DNA of 64,000 nt from Polytrichum commune. Its lineage: Eukaryota; Streptophyta; Polytrichopsida; Polytrichales; Polytrichaceae. Position 1 is the first letter of the stretch; each line of letters opens with the position of its first letter. The notes under the pieces were generated by a model. The model was not told where the DNA came from. It saw nothing but the letters and a program-made list of their open reading frames with translations, and did not search any database. Shown piece after piece: positions 1 to 11,611 of this stretch. The translations under genes were made by a program, and so were the position numbers. The stretch covers positions 35,608,527 through 35,672,526 of the forward strand of contig OX485808.1 of NCBI GenBank assembly GCA_950295325.1, written 5' to 3'.

Positions 1-1340
1 CACCTCACTTTCCTTTCCTTTCCTTCCCTTTCCTTTCCGAGCCTCCAGGATGTACATGCTATAAAGATTTCATCCGCATGTTGTCTGTGAGTTTAACTTC
101 TCTCATGGGGCATTCCCACCTGACATTAGTTAGAAGTAGTTTTAGTCTAAAAGCGGTTTTAGTTATTTAGGGTTCACACATACGGCTCTTTTTAGTGCCG
201 AGCCTCGGTGGCAAATGATGTGGCATGGCTTAAAAGTGGAGGTTTTAAGCCTCAACCACCGACCCTCCCATCGGTACCTAAACATGAGGCAAGAATATAG
301 GAACTTTAAAAGTGTCACCTCCCACCCTTGTGATTGGTTGCTTTTTAGTCTTAGCTATGAGGGCACAAGGAGCTTCATTAACAAAAATCGATGGTAAGAT
401 AGGTGAGTAGTAAGGAATTTGGGGATGGGACAAAAACTACCCAACATTCATTGCTTGGTAGATAAAACCATGAACATGTGTGAAAGCTACTTAATTATAA
501 CCTACTTGAAAATCTCCGGATAAACATCCATTATCTACATAATGTATTGTATTCAGTAGATGTAGCCGTGTCTCTCTTATCACTTTCCTTTTCGTCCCAA
601 CTCCAGGATCTACATCATTTATAGATTTTAGTCGCATCGTGCTATCTGTGTGTGTAAGGGCCACTTCACACACGAGCCAAATGCCAAGATCACGAAATTG
701 TGAGAGCCCTCAAAAAGTGGCCAAAGCCCCTCTCAAGACACCTCCAAAATCATGTAGTGTGGTCATGGACCCTCAAGTGTAGTGTGAAGTCATAAGTGAT
801 CGGGCTCTTAGCCAAATGCTATTTCAATGAATTTTTATTCATGCGAGGCCCTCACACATGATAAAATGCAATAAATCAATAGTTGTGAGATTTTGAAGTG
901 CCATGGTTTCCCGGTTTTGTGTTAAGCCTACCTTTAGGAGGTGGTTTTCAAAATAGTCCAAGTGACCATGAAACATGGACCCTTTGATGCTATGTTGGAA
1001 TCCATGTAGACTTTCCATCCATCTTGCATTCACTTACTCTATTGGTCCCTCAAGCGTAGTGTGAAACGAACTTGGACCAGCTCCGCCTTTTCCACCAATG
1101 AGAGTGCTTGAATTGCAATGGTCACGGGCACTCAGTTCTCGGTGATGGTGATTTCACATGTTTTATGGGATCTATCAAAGTGGGTAGATTTCTTTCCCAT
1201 CCTCCTATTTCTGAAGAATCTAATATATCTGGTAGATTTGAGCCGTCTCTCTCCCTCAACACTTTCCCTTTTCTTTCCTTAGAGCCCAGGATCTACACTA
1301 CTGCTAGATTCAGCCTTCTGCTGTTGTCTTTTGTGTGTTG
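1..1340 (+). repeat. Three dispersed copies of a C/T-rich promoter or leader segment
   Basis: A pyrimidine-rich stretch followed by 'CCAGGAT(C/G)TACA' and a degenerate 'TAGATT' block occurs at about 1-110, 545-655 and 1235-1340. The third copy leads into the leader of the glycosyltransferase pseudogene, so the earlier two look like duplicated promoter/leader DNA. A MITE sits between copies 2 and 3. Copy 1 begins with a CCTTT-type pentanucleotide run. The match was made by eye; no promoter function is shown. Confidence 0.5.
658..1140. mobile_element. Harbinger-like MITE, family D, copy 1
   Basis: Starts with GGGCCACTTCACACACGAGC directly after a TAA triplet and shares its body with copies at 14,966, 38,541 and 54,543. 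Its 3' end is degenerate, stopping around the 'GGTCACGGGCACTCAG' block without a clean terminal repeat. There is no coding capacity. The small reading frames across it are by-products of the repeat. Confidence 0.6.
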
Positions 1341-1619
1341 TTGGTGTTCGTTGCTGCAGCCTGCCTCAGGAGAGAGCATCTTCAGCTGCCACCTCCGAAG
1401 CTCCTCATCGCCGGCCGCCGAGCCACTCATTAGCTTCATTATAGCTTCGTCCTGCTCTCTCTCCAGGCTCACCACTCATCACACAGAAACGAAAAAAACC
1501 TCTTCCCTTCCTGCAAAGCCCTCTTCAAAGCAAAACAAAGTACTTAGTTATTCCACACACCGTTGTGTAGCTGGCCTGCTCACGGATCTCGCACCATTCA
1601 TCCCTTTCTTGTGCAGCTT

Positions 1620-2090
1620 CAACAAGTTAATCTCTTCAACCTCATCGCTGAGGCCACGCCTGTTTGTTTGCTGAGCTCAGACGATCTCTTCTGCTTCAAT
1701 TCATTTTTGTGAGATGTTTTTGTGAGATTCGGAGTTAGGCAGTGAATGAATGTGGGAGGTTTCCATCGTCTGTCCGTGCCAACAATATCTTCAACCCCCT
1801 TGATGTCTATTTTCTGAGCTCAAATGATCTCTCCTGCTTGAGGTCATGTTCGGTTGATGTTCGTGAAACATTCGGGGTTAGGCAGTGAATGAATGTGGAA
1901 TTTTTTCATCATTTTGCTTGTGCCAATAATCTCTTCACCCTCCTTGGTGAGGCCATGCCTGTCTGTTTGCTTGATGAGCTCAAATGACTTCCCCTGCTTG
2001 AGCTCATGTTGGGTTGCCCACTAAGCTTAGTACAGACGTTCGTGCGAAATTCGGGGTTAGGCTGTTGAGTGAATGTGGAAAGTCTTGAGT
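1620..2090 (+). repeat. Leader tandem repeat, three units of about 150-175 bp
   Basis: Each unit carries 'CTTCAACC/CCCTCC', 'TGAGGCCA(C/T)GCCTG', 'GAGCTCA(A/G)A(T/C)GA', a 'TTCGGGGTTAGGC' block and 'GTGAATGAATGTGG'. Units begin near 1630, 1784 and 1928. The array lies just 5' of the glycosyltransferase-like first exon and probably belongs to its leader. Confidence 0.65.
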
Positions 2091-2326
2091 TTTGAAGCTT
2101 ACGGATGGAGAGAAGGAAAGCGAGGAGGAGTGGGCAGCTCTAAGAGTGTGTTAAAGAGAGTTTCATGGTCACGCACTACATAGCTCGCACTAGTGAAGAC
2201 ACCGAGGTGCATGCAGTGCTTGGAATAATATTAAGCTATGGCGGAGGTGGTGAGGTGAGGTGATGATGTGATTCTCCTCCATTGGATTTCGGAAGCAGGT
2301 TGTGTAAATTTTTCTGTAAAGCCAAA

Positions 2327-4890
2327 ATGGCGAGGATTCGGGGTATTTTGATGTTGGCGATGGCAGCCACGCTCTTGGCTCTGCCATACCTGCTCATTCA
2401 ACACAAGCAATCTGCGGAGCAAATCATGTCCGCTGTTTCCAACAGCCTTCTGATCAGGGAGGATCCAGAGGCCGACAACATAGACAATGTAAGCCCACCC
2501 TCCCATCTTTTTACCTTGAAATGCTCCAAGGGATAATGTAAGCTCTCCCTCTTCTTCCTCAGTTTAGTCATCTCAGGAGGGATTTGCAGTTCTTGTAGCG
2601 AATGGAGAATTTCGGGGTTGGAGTCATATGATCGGATCCTCCTCATGTGCAAAAAGAAAAATCTGGGGGGCTGAGCCCCCCCCTCCCCTGCGTTCATTCA
2701 AACGATTCGACAGAATATTGAGGAAGAATAGGAAGAATCTGAGCTCTCATCTTTCATCTCCATTTAATTTGCGTTGACAGGAGGCGATGCCGTTGATGAG
2801 TCAGTTTTGGGGCTGGCATTTTCTGTATCTTGGTGTGCTGAATGTCTGGGACCCTTAAACCAACTTGCACTTTTGTCATTGCAATCCTTTTCATCTTAAT
2901 TAGCAACTGAAAGCTAGCAACCTAAGTAATTTCCTATGAATTCATTCACTAAATTTGACAGGAAAAGGTGGAAGAACACGAAGTTTTTGAGCTTTCTCCT
3001 TTAATTTCTTTTCAATCCCCATGGACAGGAGGCAATGTGTCGACAAGCGAATTGGGAGGTTAACATTTTCTTTATCTTGGTATGCCAAATGCCTGTTAGC
3101 TTAGACTAACAGGAACTTTGTCATTGCAATCCTGTTGATCTTGATTAACAACCGCACATAGAAATTTTGATAAGTTTTTTACATGTTTATTCATGCAATT
3201 CAACTGAAAAGGAAGGAAGAACAGGAAGTTTCCAACTCAAGTTTCTGGGCTTTCTCCTTTGATTTCTTTGTGATCCGCGTTGACAGAAGGCAATGCTATG
3301 GATAAGTCAGTTTTGGGGTTAGTATTTTTTGTATCTTGGTATGCCAAATGGCTGGAAACTGAGACAAACATGACCTTTGTCTTTGCAATCCTGTAATTTC
3401 TACTTAGCAACTGAACATAAAAACTTTGATCATTCTCGTCCATATTCATTCACACAATTTGACAGGAAAAGGAGGAAGAACAAGAAGTTTCTGAGTGTTC
3501 TCCTTTCACTTCTATTCGATCCACATAGACAGGAGGCAATGCTTTGGATGAGTCAGTTTTAAGGTTAGCATGTTCTGTATCTTGGTATGTTGAATGCCCG
3601 GTAACTTAGACTAATAGGACGTTTGTCATTGCACACCTGTTGATTTTGATTAGCAACTGAAACATAGCAACGTTGATAATTATTGCTTAAATCCTTTCAT
3701 GCAATTTGACAAAAAAAGGAGGAAGAACAGGAAGTTTCCAACTCAAGTTTTAGAGCTTTCTCCTTTCATTTCCATTTGATCCGTGTTGACAGAAGGCAAT
3801 GTTGTGGATGGGTCAGTTTTTGGGGTTAGCATTTTCTGTGTCTTGGTAAGACTATTTGGAAACTTTGTCAGTGCAATGCTTTTGATCTTGATTAGCAACT
3901 GAACATAACAACTTTGAATCAGTTTCATATGGAGTCATTTACGCAATTCAACAGGTTAGGGAGGAATAACTGGAAGTTTCCGAGCTTTTTATTGAATTTC
4001 TATTGATCTGCATTGACAGGAGGCAATGCCGTTGATAAGTGAATTTTGGGGTTGACATTTTTTGTATTTTGGTAAATAGACCAACATGACCTTTTTCATT
4101 GCAATACTGAATGTAGCAACTTTGATATATTTGATTAGCAATTAAAGGTTGGATTTGTGTACACAATCAACAGGAAAAGGAGGAGCAAGAAATTGGAGCA
4201 GGAAATTGAAGTACCTGAATCAGGGGACGGGTTGGAGGAGATGCTCCTAAAAGCAGCCACACTAGACAAAACAATGATTATCACGACCTTGAACCAAACA
4301 TGGGCAGCCAACAACACGATGAATGATGTCTTTCTCGACAACTTTCACCGGGGCTAAGGACAAAACCACTTCTGAACCATATGGTGATTGTGGCACTGGA
4401 CCAAATCTCGTACGACCTGTGTAAGCAATTGCACCATCACTGTTTCATTTTGATCACTGAAGGGGTGGATTTTGTGGGAAGCAAGCAATTCATGAGCAAA
4501 GATTTCCTAAAGATGATGTGGAAGAGGATGAACCCGTTGACAAGGATTCTGGAGCTCGGGTACAATTTTGTCTTCACTGATGCGGACATCATATGGTTCC
4601 GTAATTTGTTCAACCATTTTGCAAAGAATATGGGCTTTTAAATCTTGTGTAACAGGTTCAAAGGTCCCGTGGCGGAATCCAACAAGCCCAATTGTAAATA
4701 TCAATATATTCGCTGAAACAAACGCACTATTGTCATGTATCGGCATTGGTGTAAAGGTGGGGAGGATAACCCCAACATTGATGAGCATTCTTTGTTTAAT
4801 GTGATGTTGAAGAGGAAAAACCTTGTCAATTTTGGTATCAAGTTTAAGTACTTGGATACCGATCAATTCTCAGGCTTTTGTCGGGTACAA
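2327..4890 (+). pseudogene. GT77-type nucleotide-diphospho-sugar transferase pseudogene (At4g15970-like)
   Basis: Exon 1 (2327-2488) starts MARIRGIL and encodes a short N-terminus with one hydrophobic signal anchor (residues about 5-23), as in type II Golgi glycosyltransferases; it ends at a GT donor in phase 0. Exon 2 probably starts at 4202 after CAG. It reads ITTLNQTWAANN, then after a one-base frameshift near 4354 continues with LLNHMVIVALDQ, the acidic metal/sugar-binding motif FTDADIIWF (about 4574-4600) and KYLDTDQFSGFC near 4850-4885. The order of these motifs matches plant GT77-like proteins annotated as At4g15970-like. In the frame that carries them there are in-frame stops at 4639-4641 (TAA) and 4714-4716 (TGA). 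The conserved C-terminal part expected after FGGFC-type motifs is missing, and an inverted repeat starts shortly downstream. A sequencing error could explain one break but not three. Family assignment fairly sure; non-functional status likely. Confidence 0.75.
2700..4180 (+). repeat. Intron tandem array of exon-edge units, about 6 x 245 bp
   Basis: Repeated landmarks 'GA(A/G)GGC(A/G)ATG' lie at 2781, 3028, 3287, 3532, 3792 and 4020, spacing 228-260 bp. Each unit also carries an acceptor-like 'ACAG' followed by a GAAAAGGAGGAAGAACAGG-type purine block. That block is almost the same as the sequence just before the true exon 2 (4174-4201). The array therefore appears to be duplications of the intron 3' end plus the exon 2 edge. 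Confidence 0.75.
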
Positions 4891-5069
4891 CTCTATCTAA
4901 TTTTATGGCTATTCATCTACATTTTTTTAGAGTTTATTTCTGTGTTTCCGAGTTAGATATATGGTTTAGAATCAAATCAACATTTATTGATTCAAACTTC
5001 TTTATTTGTTGACAGGCAATCCACATGACAACCCTATCTGATTTCATATCCTCCCATTTGTATTTTCTT

Positions 5070-5940
5070 GATTATAATATCAACGTACTTAGCACCTGAG
5101 TTAATCACTCCTTTGAAGTTCTTAAATTCGTCACTTAATGTGTCCAAGGTGAGAAAATAAATTTTTCTCACACGAATGAGTTCTTCCATTACAAATGTTA
5201 TTTGTTTTGTTCTGGCCAACAAAATATCCGAAGCGAGTCCTTGCACATGATATATATCAAGGGCATGTGTCTGCCATATTTATTTCTTATAAAGTGCTTA
5301 AAAGCTCTAGCAATGACAGAAGGTTCATTACGGATTTTTGTTCTTTTTGCTTTCGTTCTATGTACTTCAATGCATTTCTGTATTCTTCCATACACGTGGT
5401 GTAAGAGTAGAAATCGTCATGATATATCTAACATGCCTCGATATTCTTATTCATTAGACCACTCGATTTCTTCATGAAGGCGTGTTTACACCTTTAATTG
5501 GTTTTCTAAAATTGTTGTAGACACGCCTTCATGAAGAAATCGAGCGGTCTAATGAATAAGGACATCGAGGCATGTTAGATATATCATGACGATTTCTACT
5601 CTTACACCACGTGTATAAAAGAATACAGAAATGCATTAAAATACACAGAACGGAAGCAAAAAGAACAAAAATCCGTAATGAACCTTCTGTCATTGCTAAA
5701 GTTTTTAAGCACTTTATAAGAAATAAATATGGCAGACACATGCCCTTAATATATCATGTGCAAGGACTCACTTCGGATATTTTGTTGGCCAAAACAAAAC
5801 AAGTAACATTTGCAATGGAAGAACTCATTCGTGTGAGAAAAAAATTACTTTCCCACTTTGGACACATCAAGTGATGAGTTTCTAGAACTTTAGATGGGTG
5901 ATTGATTCAGGTGCTAAGTACGTTTATATTATGACTATGA
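5070..5940. repeat. Long inverted repeat (arms about 420 bp, loop about 34 bp)
   Basis: The left arm (about 5070-5486) is the reverse complement of the right arm (about 5520-5940), with scattered mismatches. The arms meet at CTTCATGAAGGCGTGT and ACACGCCTTCATGAAG around a 34-bp loop. Both arms give the same translated pieces (e.g. RNEPSVIA, EELIRVRK), so a coding-like fragment was duplicated head to head; I do not recognise the protein. A read-through transcript would fold into a long hairpin. Confidence 0.85.
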
Positions 5941-6787
5941 TGCACGCCTTCAATACATGGCGGAGAGACAATATTGTTCGAGGTTGTTTTTATATGATTG
6001 CAATCGGAAAGATGGATGACTTGCGTCTCATCTGGGTGGTCTGGCCTGAAGTGGACATTAACCAGGCTTGTATTTCATTTCGCCGTGTTTTGCTTCTTAA
6101 GGAAAATATTGATCTTAAGTATTCTTTTAGATGAATCGAGGCTATTGGGGTATGACCAGCACTAGGTGTGAGCATGTTTGAAGCAACCTTAGTAATGTAC
6201 ACAGCAAGTGTGAGTGCTTGTCTAGACATGCTCAGCTCTAGGATACAAGCCGGGGATTTTTATGACCTTGATAACATCAGGGCATCTCATGTTCGATGCA
6301 TATTTGATCCGCCAAGTGTATGGGTGGCCAACTTGTGGGGTCAGCTGGTAAAGTTGTGGAAATCGATGCAGGACAGGCCTTGGAGGACAACTCACACTGC
6401 GATAAGGGTTTAGTACAAGATGATCACTTTGATGTGTGGAAAAAGATATGACAGGCACAAAATTTTGTGCACAAGACATAGAATAACGTGCATAAAGTTT
6501 TATGCAATCATATGTAGTAAATTTTGTATTATCACGGTATGTTATGGAATTTAGTGATATCATGCTCTATTCTATCATATATTGTCATAGCCCGCTTTTA
6601 CGTGTCATGTTATGTCCTGATATGTTTTAACTTATTTTTTTCTATATCCACCGGCCTAACAACAGTGAACATAGTGTCACTACGATCTTGGATTCTTGGT
6701 CCGAATGTTAGTCTTCTTCCAACATGTCTCTATACAACTTTTGAATCTCTGTAGATTCCTAGGATCATGACCAATTTCGAATGAAGA
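5941..6787. other. Unassigned DNA downstream of the inverted repeat
   Basis: Holds short open frames only (for example 5898-6134 and 6168-6413 on the plus strand) with no motif I recognise and no convincing splice structure. The plus-strand pieces may be remnants of the same unknown sequence whose other part forms the inverted repeat. Confidence 0.3.
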
Positions 6788-8690
6788 TTAAGATAGGGGA
6801 TGCATCAAACTAGAATTTGATTTAACATGTAATGCAAATATTTTTCTTTTGGCTTCGTGTAAATTAGCAAGAAAGTGAGTCCTCAACTCTGGGCTTACCT
6901 TTGCCACGTCTTCAATTTTATCGAGAACAAACTTAATCTTTGCCAGAGTTGTATCCACGTCATTTGTTTTAGTGGCACGGCTAATGTTTTCTTTTGGTCT
7001 TTCTGCTCCTGATGTATGAGATCCTTTGAACATATCTAGCCCTCCCATATCATACCCCCCGGCAACAGTGTCACGCAATGTGCCTTCATACCTAATAATA
7101 TCAGATCCTGAAACATCATTGTTAATCATTCTGAACATCTTGATGGCATGCTTACACATATTGACTCGCATGCCTAGTGGACAATTGCAATGGATCCAAT
7201 TTTGAATTTGGACTAGTCACAACCCAAATTGTCGGGAAATTTGTTTGAGATGCAACATAGGCCACCTTCGCCTCCTCCGAAATGCTAACATATTCATCAA
7301 GAATATTTAATGCCCTTATGACCACATTGGTTACTATATCCTCGGCCTTATCATTCTTGATAAATCCATATAACTTACATTGAACCGTATACCAGTAGTG
7401 AATGATGACATCTTTTAGAAGGTGATAAATCAACCAATCAACACGCCGTCCATCAAACTTTTGCCGAGATGACTTCAAGATGGCTTTCAAATTGGCATGA
7501 TATTTCTCAACAACAACATGGTATCCTGGTTAGCATGAGGCATGTTACGATAACCTCTCACCCACATCTCTATCTTGTGCATCCATGTCTTTGCGAAATA
7601 ATTGAGAAAAACTTCAACCTGGAGATACATGGCCTTCAAGTATTCAAACTTGTCCTTAGCAACCCTTACTGCGGCATCACCTTGAAGACTCCATTTCCGT
7701 ACATGAAATCTGCACACGTAGAAAGTATCTCCGCCTTAAGATAATTTGCCTTTATTTTTTGGGTAGCATTTTCAAGCCACGTTTTCCGGGTATGCCATAA
7801 GCAAATAATTTTTTTGACATTGTCGTTGTCTTGTCCTTCAATATGTGGCGATAATGGCCAAACTTCCATGGCATAGCAAAAATAAACATGTCAAACCAAA
7901 GTTCATGAACATGTCAGGTGATAGCGAGAGAGGTCTAGACAGCATGCACGCACCTTATGGCCTTCAATTCAGCCTAATCGTTATTCACAACAAATGCATT
8001 AGGTCTCCAATCTGGCATGACAGCTTGACACCTAGCATTGAGTTTTCTCAACCATGGTACGATATCCATCCCACGCGACTTCTCTTAAATTGTAAATGCC
8101 ACAGGAATACCTTGTTCTCATTTATCAAAAACCATAACAGTGTATAAAGGGTACTGCAACATAGGACACCATATATGCTGGTCAAGGCAAGACATTCGAG
8201 ATAGGACGCATAATGCTTCATATTGTAATGTTTGATTGATTCATATAGGTGACATACTTACTTTGGGCTCATTTGTTGAAAATGTAGCATCCATGGACAG
8301 TGCCCGTTTATGCCCATGCCGCACCATCATTTGAAGTTGCCACTCTTTTTTAATGGTCAGGCAAAAGGGGTCATCTTCAAGCACGGGTGGATCATTCAAC
8401 TCCAAATTACCATATTCTTGGTAATGATAAAAAAAATCTGGATTTTTCGTCTGTCCACATCTTGACACTCATGGCATTCCGTGGATGCTTCTCCCAAAGC
8501 TCTTTGGCAAGTTTATTGGCTATGTTACACACATCAGCTAGCATAATAAAAGTGTCTTTGGTCGCGGGCAAGTTATTTAGGGCACCTTGTATGACCACAG
8601 ACTTGTGTTCTGCCATAATCTGAGCTGGCGACTTCCCATATTTGAATGTATCAGCTATCCATTGTTTTGTTGTCGTGGACAAACGACGCG
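6788..8690 (-). pseudogene. Mutator-like (MULE/FAR1-type) transposase relic
   Basis: Read from 8682 downward: EKHPRNAMSVKMW, then after a frame break FFYHYQEYGNLEL, the block EWQLQMMVRHGHKRALSMDATF containing the first catalytic Asp (around 8290), and in the next stretch IVPWLRKLNARCQAVMPDW. The second catalytic-Asp region reads FVVNND, so the usual Asp may be changed. A plausible intron of about 110 bp (near 7980-7870) precedes ICLWHTRKTWLENA. The C-terminal part has GRRVDWLIYHLL and a SWIM-like zinc-finger end with MCKHAIKMFRM (7171 downward). Several in-frame stops and frame changes (for example in 8240-7980) show it is dead. Terminal repeats were not located with confidence. Confidence 0.75.
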
Positions 8691-10015
8691 ATAAGCCAAC
8701 CCGCTGCCCTCCAAACTCAGTGCCATGACAGGGTTTGTCGTCCTTATTAATATGTGTTATGCAATGAAAATGAATTGTGCAAAGAGATTCATCTAGAAGT
8801 AATTGTTTGGCAACAAAATTACATTAATATCCTCTCTTGATGGACATTCCAGCCTAGATCTTACCAACCCTAGTTTTCTTCTTAGGCTTCGTAGATGCCT
8901 GGATGAGGGTTTGTGCCCGAAGGAGCTTGGCATGTGCATCTTGCACCCTGGCTTAATCTTGGAGATCCTCATCAGGATCGTTCTTATTGAGATCTAGAAC
9001 AACCTCTATCCTCCTTTCTTCCGTGATTGTGGTTTTGATGTTACGTCCTTCTGAGCTTTTTCTACAAGTTTTTGCGCCCTCTATAATGCTTGTCGATGAG
9101 ATGTTGATTTCTTTTTCTCCAATAGCACATTTGCAAACACCTTCTGGACCTCTACCTTGTATTGTCTAGTGTAGTCCATTGGCCCATACTAACACCAATA
9201 ACTACATTGGAGGACACGTCTCATGGTTAGTTCAAGCTCTCACGACGTGATAGACCACATGTTGACAATATGGATTAGGTCATGCAAAAGATGCGTGTAT
9301 GACAGGCTTCAATGCTATCTTAAAATTAAAATTCGAAGTGGATAAATGCAAATCCCGATACATGTTACTACCCTAAATCCAAAACACCTAAAAAATATGC
9401 AAGATTCGTTACCTGATCTCTTGAATTGCAGATTTGGCATGCACTTGCTTCTTGTCTTGTCTCTTCATGCATTGCCTAGATTCCTCATGAAAGGTGCAAG
9501 GGAACTGTTGGGTTGACATTTCTCCTTCCAAAAAATCATCTAGCCGACCCCAATGAATTGTAGCCTTTTTATGTTACCATTGCCTTGATTGGACTTGGCC
9601 TCCCACTTTAGATTTGTCTTGTCAAAAGGGCCAGGGGGTGGTATTTGAACAGAGGCCATGATTCTCTGGTACAATTTCCTCCATAACGGACGGATCTTCT
9701 TCTCTTGGACTGAAGTTTCTACTTCCATCACAGAAACAAACTCTGGCGTATTCAAATCTACATCATTGGTATTTAGGTGAAATGCATGGCCTTCATGGTT
9801 GACATTGTGATCAACTAAATGTCCTCCATGTGGTCCTTGTCCAGGTCTGTGAATAGGTATGTATTCAAATTTTGAAGTATTTGCATCTCTTGTCCCAAGA
9901 TCCACTGCATATGCCTTGTAGCCACTGTGTCCATGGATTGTTGATCGTTCATGTGCAAATTCAAGGTCAGCTCCAAAATTTCATATTCTTAAATTGTTTC
10001 CCTCATTTCCGTCCA
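8691..10015. other. Probable 5' side of the MULE; unassigned
   Basis: No conserved domain was seen. The longest frame is minus-strand 9905-9540 (121 codons, MDLGTRDANTSKFEY...), which has no recognised motif; it could be the N-terminal region of the MULE protein or chance. No transposon ends were identified. Confidence 0.3.
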
Positions 10016-10019
10016 TTAC

Positions 10020-10990
10020 ATTCAGGGGATCAACGCCTTGTCCTACGCCCTGAAACACAAGATCTGGTTCATATGCTTGGTCGCATGTTATGAGATTGTT
10101 TTCCTCTCTTGGATCCATTGCATTCATTGGATCAGCGCCATGTCCTACACCCTGAAACCAAAGATTTGGTCCATGTGTTTGGCCACAGCCATGAAATTGT
10201 GTTCTTCTCTTAGATCCATTGCAACCCTAAACCAAAAACGCCATGTCCATCGTCCTCAAATCCAAAATCCAATCCATGTGCTTCGCCACCACCATGAAAA
10301 TGTTCCCCTCTCTTGGATCCATTGCAACCCTAAACCAGCAACGTCCTATCCATCGCCCTCAGATCCAAGATCCAGTTCATGGGCTTCGCTACCACCATGA
10401 AATTGTGTCCCTCTTGTTGATCCATTGCAACCCTAAATTCTAAACGTCATGTCCATCGTTCTTATATCTAAGATCTGGTCCATGTGATTGGCTGCATGCC
10501 ATGAATTGTGTCCTTCTCTTTGATCTATTGCAACCCTAAATCAAAAATGCCTTGTCCATCGCCCTTATATCCAAGATCTGGTCCATGTGCTTGGCCGCAT
10601 GCCATGAAATTGTGTCCCTCTCTTGGATCCATTGCAACCCTAAACCAAAAACGCCCTGTCCATCGCCCTCAGATCCAAGATCCAGTCCATGGGCTTCGCT
10701 GCCACCATGAAATTGTGTCCCTCTCTTGGATCCATTGCAACCCTAAACCAAAAACGCCCTATCCATCGCCCTCAGATCCAAGATCTAGTCCATGGGCTTC
10801 GCTACCACCATGAAATTGTGTCCCTCTCTTGGATCCATTGCAACCCTAAACGCCTTGACCATCGCCCTTAGATCCAAGATCTGGTCCATGTGCTTGGCCG
10901 CATGCCATGAAATTGTGTTTTTTTCTTGGATCCATTGCATTTTTTGGAGTAGTGCCCTGTCCTAAGACCTCAGACCCAAGATCTAGTGCA
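10020..10990. repeat. Tandem array, about 9 units of roughly 103 bp
   Basis: The landmark 'GGATCCATTGCAACCCTAAA' or close variants occurs near 10,214, 10,314, 10,418, 10,522, 10,623, 10,725, 10,828 and 10,925. Units also share 'CATCGCCCTCAGATCCAAGA' and 'CCATGAAATTGTGTCCCTCT'. The period is not a multiple of three, so the open frames here shift between units and are unlikely to be protein. The array lies next to the MULE relic and may be its subterminal region. Confidence 0.8.
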
Positions 10991-11611
10991 TATGCATGGC
11001 CGCCGCCATGTTGTTGACAACCACACCAAAGCTACTTCCATCATTGCAACATCCATGAGCAAAGCAAAACCAAAAAAATCAAATGGAAGGCGGCGCACTA
11101 GTGAAGGTGGAGGGTGGCTAGGTGCTAGGTGGAGGGTGGCCAAGTGGAAGGCGGGGTGGGCAGCCAGGCTGGAAACCGGCCGGAAAACTTGGCGTCTGTC
11201 CAGGCTGGAGGCCGGGTTGGACACCGGGTGGACAGGGTCAGGGGATTAGGCCAAGGTCAAGTGTCCGAACCTCTGGCTTTTTTGGGGTTGCCCTTGTCCA
11301 CCGCCCTGATAAGTACAACGTTTGTCGGGGGTATTTAGAGAGACCTGGTATGTCCAACCAGAGATCCAAATTGATGGCATGTAGTCTTTGTTGATAAGTC
11401 CAAGCTATACTTAGCAACAAGGTACATGGATCAAAAGTATGTAGTTAGAAGTAAATGCACTCTTGCCAGAGTAACTGCTAAGTTAGTGCCGGAATAATTT
11501 CCCGGTAGTCAGTGTAGCAAATTAGATATAAACCACTCAGTTGTTCTCTCTCATATCATCTGAATACAGTGGTGCTAATTGTATGACGAAGCTCAGTTGT
11601 TGATAAGTTTA
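10991..11611. other. Unassigned, G-rich stretch and SPH gene 3' flank
   Basis: The interval 11,090-11,250 is a purine/G-rich sequence with short repeats such as GGTGGAGGGTGGC and (G)GCTGGAGGCCGG. The remainder is the likely 3' region of the minus-strand SPH gene. No gene was recognised here; open frames on both strands overlap without motifs. Confidence 0.3.

Noticed and set aside
1108-1674. 188-codon plus-strand frame
   Set aside because: It begins in the tail of a MITE and runs through C/T-rich leader DNA; there is no domain and its serine/leucine-rich content follows from base composition.
10038-10871. Plus-strand frames with repeated SLGSIATLNQKRP-like peptides
   Set aside because: They come from a 103-bp tandem repeat; the period breaks frame each unit and no start or domain is consistent.
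10020-10990. CRISPR-like regular repeats
   Set aside because: Units are about 103 bp, contiguous and diverged, without unique spacers, in a eukaryotic context; it is a tandem array.
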